NCBI RefSeq assembly: GCF_000383855.1
Contig: NZ_KB912877.1
Location: forward strand, 1,274,616-1,338,615
Direction: 5' to 3'
Length of the DNA: 64,000 nt
DNA from: Methylobacter marinus A45
GTDB lineage: Bacteria > Pseudomonadota > Gammaproteobacteria > Methylococcales > Methylomonadaceae
The translations under genes and the position numbers were made by a program. The stretch's first letter is position 1; every line of letters begins with the position of its first letter. This document shows positions 58,431 to 64,000 of the stretch, in pieces. Below the pieces are notes generated by a model. The model saw only the letters and a program-made list of their open reading frames with translations. It was not told where the DNA came from and ran no database searches.

Positions 58431-59136
58431 GATCGCCCTGCTCCTGTTCCAGGCTGGTTTCGGAGATATCCTTGTGATCAAACAACCGCTCGCCGATAGG
58501 CTGGGTAAAGCCGGTACGCTTGATCAAAATAGCCCCGGTTGGACAGATATGCGCGGCCTGATCGCTGACATCCAGATCGGTATCTTTTAACAGCCCGCTA
58601 TCAGCATTGAAAATCAGCCGCTTGTTGATGCCGCGGCCGCTGATGGCAAACACGTCCTTGCCGTCTTTATGGCTGGCGCGCACGCACAGTGTGCAGAAAA
58701 TACACCGGTTTTGATCGACCAACACATCGGGATGCGACGCATCGAGTTCGCGCGGGGCAAAAAAATGCAGGAAATGGTTGTCGAGCATGTTCAGATAATA
58801 TCCGATTGCCTGTAATTGGCAATTGCCGCTTTTTTCGCAGCCCGGACATAAATGATTGCCTTCCACGAACAGCATTTGCGTGATTCTGCGCCGGTCGTCA
58901 TTCAGCTCCTTGCTATTATTGAGGATCTCCTGTCCGTCCATGGCCGGGAATGTGCAAGCCGAACAAGCCCGGCCGTTCACAATGACTGTGCACAATTTGC
59001 AACTGCCGTGTGGCGCAAATTCGGGATGATGGCATAAATGCGGAATATAGATGCCCGCGGCGGCCGCGGCTTCCATGATGGTCTGACCATCCTCGAAGGG
59101 GATTGAATCGCCGTCAATCGTAATTGTTTTACTCAT
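58420..59136 (-). CDS. hoxU: NAD-linked hydrogenase diaphorase subunit HoxU
   Basis: HoxU is the iron-sulfur wire between HoxF and HoxY and matches the N-terminus of complex I NuoG. The 238-residue protein has a [2Fe-2S] domain (HGSCKLCTV, SACTFP). A His-Cys3 site (HLCPGCEKSGNC) follows, then [4Fe-4S] Cys runs (CIFCTLC and HICPTG). I chose the ATG at 59136 preceded by GGTGGG; an upstream in-frame start at 59169 overlaps hoxF by 41 bases. Confidence 0.95.
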   Translation of the reverse strand: MSKTITIDGDSIPFEDGQTIMEAAAAAGIYIPHLCHHPEFAPHGSCKLCTVIVNGRACSACTFPAMDGQEILNNSKELNDDRRRITQMLFVEGNHLCPGCEKSGNCQLQAIGYYLNMLDNHFLHFFAPRELDASHPDVLVDQNRCIFCTLCVRASHKDGKDVFAISGRGINKRLIFNADSGLLKDTDLDVSDQAAHICPTGAILIKRTGFTQPIGERLFDHKDISETSLEQEQGDHDR

Positions 59137-60913
59137 GATCACCCACCTGAGATAAATGCGCACCGGCATCGTCGCGTTGCGCCAGACGCCTGGCTATATC
59201 GAGTGCACCATCCAGATCAAATCCCGGTTCATAACTGATTTTCTTCAATTTGCCTTGGTACAATTCGGGATAGCGTTCCAACGTCGTTAACACCGGATTG
59301 GCGGCCGTTTGTCCCAAGCCGCAATGGCTGTAGTTTTTGATCAACTGACACAGTTCCTCAAGCGCCGCGACATCACCAGCCGAGCCGTGCCCCTCGTAAA
59401 TTTTATCGACCTGCTTCCTTAACAACGAAGTGCCGACCCGGCAAGGCGTACAGAACCCGCAGCTTTCGTGCGCGAAGAAGTGCGTGAAGTTATGGACGAT
59501 ATCGAAAATATTGCGGTTTTCGTTAAAGACAATCACCGATCCGCCGGTCGCCAGATCCTCGAATGCCAGCTTGCGGTCGAATTCCTGACTGGAAATGAAC
59601 GTGCCGGAAGGCCCGCCCATTTGCACGCCCAACACATCCGTTGCGCCGCAATCATTTAACAGTGTCTGTACAGTGGTGCCGAACGCGTATTCGTAGATCC
59701 CGGGCCTGGCACAGTCGCCGCTGATGCTGAGTATTTTAGTGCCCGATGATTTTTCCGTTCCAACCTTTGCAAACCAGTCGGCACCATTGACAGCAATCGC
59801 GCTCGCAGCAAGAAATGTCTCGACATTGTTGACCACAGTCGGCTTGCCAAGATATCCCTGCGTCACGGGATAAGGCGGGCGGTTGCGCGGAATTCCCGCC
59901 TTGCCTTCCAGCGATTCGATCAACGCCGATTCTTCGCCGCAAATATAGGCGCCGGCGCCGAGGTAGATGTCAATATCGAAATCCAGCCCTTCCCTGAGAA
60001 TATTGACACCGAGTAAACCGGCTTGTCTGCGTTGATCCAGGATGCCTTGCAACTGCTCATAAAGATGCAGATACTCGCCGCGCAAATACAGGAAGCCCCG
60101 CTTGGCGCCTATAATGGCCGCGCACAAGGTCATGCCCTCGAAAACCTGATGGGCAAACGAATTTAACAGCACCCTGTCCTTGAATGTGCCAGGCTCACCT
60201 TCATCGGCATTGCAAACGACATAACGCTCGTTCTGTGCTTCGTCGGCGCAAAATCCCCATTTCATGGCGGTCTTGAAACCCGCCCCGCCTCGGCCTCTTA
60301 GCCCCGATCGCTCAATTTCCGTCAGCGTCGCCTTCAGCCCCCGCTTAAAGGCCGACCTGAGGGCCTCTCCAGGCACCATGGACTGCTTCAACAACAGTCC
60401 CGGCCTGACTATATTATCCTCCACTTGGAACAAGTCAGCCGGCCATGCCGCCAGAGGCTCTCGCCGTTCGATCAAATCGGCAATCAGGTCAATACGAGCC
60501 CGATCCAGACGGGTTAAGGCATAACCATTAACCAGGCCGGCGGGACCTTGGTCGCACATGCCGGTGCATGAGGTATTGTCGAGACTGACCAAGCCGTCCT
60601 CCCGAACCGCCCCGACCGCCACATTCAGTCTGGCGGCAAGATAATCCGTAAGATTTTTCTTGTCATGCATGTTATCGGTAATGCAATCGCTGATCAGCAG
60701 CTCGTATTGCCCCTTGGGCGTCAAATGCAAAAAGCTGTAGAATTCGACCACGCTGATAATTCTGGTCCGGGGAATAGCCAAAAGCCCGGACAACTGTTCT
60801 ATTGCCTGTTCCGGGATATAATGGTAGCAGGATTGGATCTCTCGCAGAATTTGGAGCAACTGCTTTGCTTGATGATTGTTCTTTTCCGCGAGATCCTGAA
60901 TGAATTGTTTCAT
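59129..60913 (-). CDS. hoxF: NAD-linked hydrogenase diaphorase subunit HoxF (with NuoE-like N-terminal domain)
   Basis: HoxF binds FMN and NAD and exchanges electrons with NAD(H). The 594-residue protein joins a NuoE-like domain (residues 1-150) to a NuoF-like domain. FMN and NAD motifs are RGRGGAGFKTAMKW and GAGAYICGEESALIESLEG. The [4Fe-4S] site is SCGFCTPCR plus HCGLG. In the NuoE-like part only Cys77, Cys116 and Cys120 remain; position 82, which would hold the fourth Cys, is Met. Thus a standard [2Fe-2S] cluster may be absent there, as also reported for other HoxF proteins. It is the first gene of hoxFUYHW. Confidence 0.95.
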   Translation of the reverse strand: MKQFIQDLAEKNNHQAKQLLQILREIQSCYHYIPEQAIEQLSGLLAIPRTRIISVVEFYSFLHLTPKGQYELLISDCITDNMHDKKNLTDYLAARLNVAVGAVREDGLVSLDNTSCTGMCDQGPAGLVNGYALTRLDRARIDLIADLIERREPLAAWPADLFQVEDNIVRPGLLLKQSMVPGEALRSAFKRGLKATLTEIERSGLRGRGGAGFKTAMKWGFCADEAQNERYVVCNADEGEPGTFKDRVLLNSFAHQVFEGMTLCAAIIGAKRGFLYLRGEYLHLYEQLQGILDQRRQAGLLGVNILREGLDFDIDIYLGAGAYICGEESALIESLEGKAGIPRNRPPYPVTQGYLGKPTVVNNVETFLAASAIAVNGADWFAKVGTEKSSGTKILSISGDCARPGIYEYAFGTTVQTLLNDCGATDVLGVQMGGPSGTFISSQEFDRKLAFEDLATGGSVIVFNENRNIFDIVHNFTHFFAHESCGFCTPCRVGTSLLRKQVDKIYEGHGSAGDVAALEELCQLIKNYSHCGLGQTAANPVLTTLERYPELYQGKLKKISYEPGFDLDGALDIARRLAQRDDAGAHLSQVGDHE

Positions 60914-61029
60914 TTTATCCGCCTGGCTGGGTCTTTACGTGTGGAAAGAATGAACTCCTTTGCGTACGCACTATATGCCAATCTTTTAAATAATCCAACC
61001 ATTCGGTAAAAATACCCGTTCGAGTCGCC

Positions 61030-61494
61030 ATGGCAAAAAAACCCGTCACATTTAAATCAACCCTAGCATTTCCGAACCGGGCTATTGCTCATTTTTACAG
61101 CCGGATTGAACAGCAACGCCAGATCCTGCAATATATCCGGGCGGTGTTACCGGAAGCGCTGGCAAAACAGGCGCGCTACTGTGTAATAAACGATAAAAAA
61201 TTACTGATTTATACGGATTCCGCTGCTTGGGCATCACAATTACGCTTTTATAGCAAGGCTATCCTTGCCGCTATCGCGCCAATAGCACGTGAATCTGTCA
61301 CAATTATGCAGGTTAAAATCTTTACCGAGCAAAAAAGCCCTGACAAGCAACCTGTAAGGAAAGTGAATATTCCATCACCGGAAAAGATAGAAATCATCCG
61401 GAAGCAGGGTCTTAATGCTCCGGATGATCATTTGAAACAAGCGTTGCTAAAGTTGAGCGCAACGTTGCGGCGACTCTCCGGCGATGCCGGATAG
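61030..61494 (+). CDS. DciA-like protein (DUF721)
   Basis: A 154-residue protein of the DUF721/DciA type. Members of this family load the replicative helicase in bacteria that lack DnaC. The N-terminal domain has ALAKQARYCVINDKKLLIYTDSAAWASQLRF, the usual core. The C-terminal part is basic and probably disordered. In many gammaproteobacteria this gene lies between lpxC and secA, as it does here apart from the hydrogenase and other genes in between. It is convergent with lpxC. Confidence 0.85.
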   Translation: MAKKPVTFKSTLAFPNRAIAHFYSRIEQQRQILQYIRAVLPEALAKQARYCVINDKKLLIYTDSAAWASQLRFYSKAILAAIAPIARESVTIMQVKIFTEQKSPDKQPVRKVNIPSPEKIEIIRKQGLNAPDDHLKQALLKLSATLRRLSGDAG

Positions 61495-61507
61495 TCAGAA
61501 AGCGGTT

Positions 61508-62431
61508 TTACGCGGCAGATCGCGGCGATTGCGCGGAACGCATAAAGGAAATCGGCGCGTCTTCCTCTTCGTCAAACGTAACCATTTCCCACGCATCCTT
61601 ATCATTTAATAAAGTACGCAGTAATTTATTGTTCAGTCCGTGCCCGGATTTATAACCGGTAAAGGCGCCGATCAAACTATGCCCCAGGAGATACAGGTCG
61701 CCTATGGCATCAAGAATTTTATGTTTGACAAACTCATCTGCATAACGCAGACCATCTTCATTGAGTACCTTATCGTCATCCACCACGATTGCATTATCAA
61801 GACTGCCTCCCAGAGCCAGATTATTTTGCCGGAGCATGTCGATATCCTTCATGAAACCGAATGTTCTAGCCCGGCTTACTTCCTTCACAAAAGTAGTCGA
61901 CGAAAAATCCATGGTCGCGGTTTTGACATGGTCTGCAAAAGCCGGGTGCTCGAAATCAATGGTAAATGTCACCTTGAAGCCTTCAAATGGTTCAAAAGCA
62001 GCCCATTTATCACCATCTTCGACCCTGATTGCACGTTTAATGCGAATATATTGCTTAGGGCTATCCTGCTCATCAACTCCGGCTGACTGCAGCAAAAACA
62101 CAAAAGGACCGGCACTTCCGTCCATAATGGGAACTTCAGCAGCACTGACATCGACGATCGCATTGTCAATGCCCAACCCGGCAAATGCCGATAGCAGATG
62201 TTCTATGGTTGAAATCTTTACATTACCTGCAACCAGCGTTGTCGAAAGCATGGTTTCGCCAACATTTTCAGGTGACGCATCGATGACAATCGGTTCGTCT
62301 AAATCAACGCGGCGAAATTTAATACCCGTATTCGGTTCAGCAGGGCGTAAAGTCAAATACACTTTATCGCCCGTATGCAGCCCTACGCCTGTAGCCCTGA
62401 TTGTATTTTTTAAAGTTCGCTGTTTAATCAT
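61508..62431 (-). CDS. lpxC: UDP-3-O-acyl-N-acetylglucosamine deacetylase
   Basis: LpxC carries out the first committed step of lipid A synthesis and uses zinc. The 307-residue protein has the family start [21 protein letters not shown], the zinc His in [13 protein letters not shown], and [14 protein letters not shown] with the second His and the Asp. It follows ftsZ by 227 bases in the usual division-cluster order. Confidence 0.97.
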   Translation of the reverse strand: MIKQRTLKNTIRATGVGLHTGDKVYLTLRPAEPNTGIKFRRVDLDEPIVIDASPENVGETMLSTTLVAGNVKISTIEHLLSAFAGLGIDNAIVDVSAAEVPIMDGSAGPFVFLLQSAGVDEQDSPKQYIRIKRAIRVEDGDKWAAFEPFEGFKVTFTIDFEHPAFADHVKTATMDFSSTTFVKEVSRARTFGFMKDIDMLRQNNLALGGSLDNAIVVDDDKVLNEDGLRYADEFVKHKILDAIGDLYLLGHSLIGAFTGYKSGHGLNNKLLRTLLNDKDAWEMVTFDEEEDAPISFMRSAQSPRSAA

Positions 62432-62658
62432 AAAATAAAGAACGCCGAATTGAGAGGCAAAAAAACAGGAATTCTAACACAATCAGAGCCAAAAAAAGAG
62501 ATCAAGTCGTCTTCCTCTAAACCAGTAGTCGGTCATTATAATCATGACGGGTAAACTGTAGGTGCGAATTCACTTGCACTGCGCGCGTATACCCTCATGG
62601 ACATAAGTAAATCCGTACCACACTTAATTTTACTCATTAAAACAAAATTACCAGTGCA

Positions 62659-63816
62659 CTAGTCGGCCTGACGTCTTAGAAAAGCCGGGATATCCAGATA
62701 ATCCAGATCAATATCTTTTTTAGGCTGTGCTCCGAATCGGGTTTCCCTGTTTTCAGGTCTGTTTTGGCGCATTACCGTCGGTTTATCGAGCACGCCGTAA
62801 TCAACTTCACCAGCCGCTGCCTTCTGTACAAGTTTAACCGGTGACTTAGTCGCTGGCATCGCCATTCCCATGCCTGTGGCAACAACAGTGACTTTAATTT
62901 CATCGCCTAACTCAGGGTCAATAGCGGTACCAATCTTGATAATCGCATCTTCCGAGGCAAATTCATGAACAATATTACCAACTTCATCAAACTCTGCAAT
63001 GCCCATATCGGCAGCGGAAATATTGACCAGAATACCACGAGCGCCTTGTAAGTTGATATCTTCCAGCAAGGGGCAAGCGATCGCTTTTTCGGCCGCTTCG
63101 CGGGCGCGATGCTCTCCTGTTGCCGACCCGGTGCCCATGATCGCCGCTCCCATTCCCGCCATGACGGTTCTGACATCGGCAAAGTCCACGTTAATCATGC
63201 CGGGATGCACAATGAGTTCGGTAATGCCTTGCACCGCATCCAATAATACGCCATTAGCCGCTTTAAATGCATTCACTAATGAAACGCTGCTGCCCAGCAC
63301 CCGTAATAATTTCTGATTAGGAATGGTTATCAGCGAATCGACATATTGCTCAAGCTCGGCAATGCCTTTTTCTGCCACAGCCAGTTTTTTCTTGCCTTCA
63401 AACAAAAACGGCTTGGTCACTACCGCCACGGTCAGAATACCCATTTCCCTGGCAATTTCCGCAATAACAGGAATCGCACCCGTACCAGTACCGCCCCCCA
63501 TGCCGGCAGTCAGAAACAGCATGTCCGCACCTTCTATCACCTCTTTAATGCGTTCTTTATTTTCCTCCGCCGCTTGTTTTCCGATTTCAGGATTGGTGCC
63601 AGCGCCCAGCCCCTTGGTCAGTTCAACACCTAATTGAATAATCGTACCGATATTTAATCTTCGCAAAGCCTGCGCATCGGTATTTGCACAGATAAACTCT
63701 ACACCGTCAATATGGCTGTCGACCATATGATTAACCGCATTACCGCCGCCGCCACCGACACCAATAACCTTAATGACGGCTGTTTCGGTACACATGTCCA
63801 TTAATTCATATTTCAT
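62659..63816 (-). CDS. ftsZ: Cell division protein FtsZ
   Basis: FtsZ is the tubulin-like GTPase that forms the division ring. The 385-residue protein has GVGGGGGNAVNHM, the tubulin signature GGGTGTGAIPVIAE and the T7 loop NVDFADVRTVM. The conserved C-terminal peptide DIDLDYLDIPAFLRRQAD binds FtsA and ZipA. The linker before it is basic and about 60 residues long. It lies 34 bases after ftsA. Confidence 0.98.
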   Translation of the reverse strand: MKYELMDMCTETAVIKVIGVGGGGGNAVNHMVDSHIDGVEFICANTDAQALRRLNIGTIIQLGVELTKGLGAGTNPEIGKQAAEENKERIKEVIEGADMLFLTAGMGGGTGTGAIPVIAEIAREMGILTVAVVTKPFLFEGKKKLAVAEKGIAELEQYVDSLITIPNQKLLRVLGSSVSLVNAFKAANGVLLDAVQGITELIVHPGMINVDFADVRTVMAGMGAAIMGTGSATGEHRAREAAEKAIACPLLEDINLQGARGILVNISAADMGIAEFDEVGNIVHEFASEDAIIKIGTAIDPELGDEIKVTVVATGMGMAMPATKSPVKLVQKAAAGEVDYGVLDKPTVMRQNRPENRETRFGAQPKKDIDLDYLDIPAFLRRQAD

Positions 63817-63850
63817 TTTCGCTGCCCCTTAAATATAACCCTACGAATTA

Positions 63851-64000
63851 TTAAAAATTACCTTGAAACCAATTTTTCATTTTTAAAAACAATCCGGCCC
63901 CTTCAGAATCAATGATTCTGTCGCCGCCCTGGTGTTCTTTTCCATACATTAATAAGCCAACCCCCGTAGAATGAATTGGATTTTTCACAACTTCGGTTAA
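63851..64000 (-). CDS. ftsA: Cell division protein FtsA, C-terminal end only
   Basis: The last 49 codons plus stop of ftsA, the actin-like membrane tether of FtsZ. The visible residues begin near NPIHSTGVGLLMYGKE and end WFQGNF with the amphipathic tail that binds the membrane (GLFLKMKNWF). The gene runs off the right end of the window. Confidence 0.9.
   Translation of the reverse strand, partial: LTEVVKNPIHSTGVGLLMYGKEHQGGDRIIDSEGAGLFLKMKNWFQGNF

Noticed and set aside
59129-60913. hoxF as complex I nuoE/nuoF
   Set aside because: The two domains are fused in one protein, and the following genes are HoxU, a hydrogenase small subunit and a NiFe large subunit with DPCxxC, not other nuo genes.
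60914-61029. Sigma-54 promoter upstream of hoxF
   Set aside because: A TGGCAT is present on the minus strand, but the GC element is two bases too close to fit the -24/-12 spacing.

Overview
The window comes from a gammaproteobacterial methanotroph of the order Methylococcales (type I). The strongest evidence is a complete pmoCAB operon for particulate methane monooxygenase (about 14.9-17.9 kb, minus strand). PmoB keeps His33, His137 and His139 in the numbering of the Methylococcus enzyme, and PmoA is 247 residues with the typical type I sequence. The rest is ordinary gammaproteobacterial chromosome: a pilMNOPQ-aroK-aroB-damX-like-hemE cluster divergent from a class A penicillin-binding protein, a gpmI-envC-ctpA cluster, secB-gpsA, secA, and the end of the division cluster (ftsA-ftsZ-lpxC). 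A genus-level call (Methylobacter-like or Methylovulum-like) would be a guess.

Layout. 0-1.1 kb: the end of an acyltransferase gene and a small lipoprotein. 1.1-7.6 kb: metH-yqhA-like-glutaredoxin-fumC, probably one operon. 7.6-11.7 kb: a low-GC stretch of small membrane or secreted proteins, a large HTTM-DCC fusion protein and two very small genes. 11.7-14.8 kb: decayed accessory DNA with a dead IS256-family element and an IS630-family remnant. 14.9-17.9 kb: pmoBAC. 18-23 kb: tRNA-Thr(CGT), alanine dehydrogenase, glucokinase, a DUF411 protein and hemE. 23-31.5 kb: the damX-like, shikimate and type IV pilus genes. 31.8-40.5 kb: PBP1A, L31, exonuclease III, an AmpG-like permease, NhaD, sulfite reductase and its DUF934 partner. 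40.9-48.3 kb: ctpA-envC-gpmI divergent from an ArsR regulator, a rhodanese, secB and gpsA, then trmL. 48.3-53.8 kb: a broken glycogen phosphorylase gene and secA. 54.2-61 kb: a PurN-like/DUF3465 pair, a cold-shock gene and a hoxFUYHW operon for an NAD-linked [NiFe] hydrogenase. 61-64 kb: a DciA-like gene, lpxC, ftsZ and the end of ftsA.

How the genes work together. The pmo operon is the entry point of methane oxidation. The hox operon could exchange electrons between H2 and NAD(H), which would support the reductant demand of that enzyme. MetH, sulfite reductase with DUF934, and the rhodanese with its Cys-pair ArsR regulator cover sulfur and methyl metabolism. The pil genes build the type IV pilus secretin and its alignment complex.

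I found no CRISPR array, prophage, toxin-antitoxin pair or recognisable defence island. The most interesting items are a 25-bp tandem duplication that frameshifts glycogen phosphorylase, a likely persulfide-sensing ArsR next to a rhodanese, the HTTM-DCC fusion protein, the hox operon lying between the division cluster and secA, and a 43-codon membrane-protein gene behind a consensus-like promoter. None of these amounts to a proven new system.
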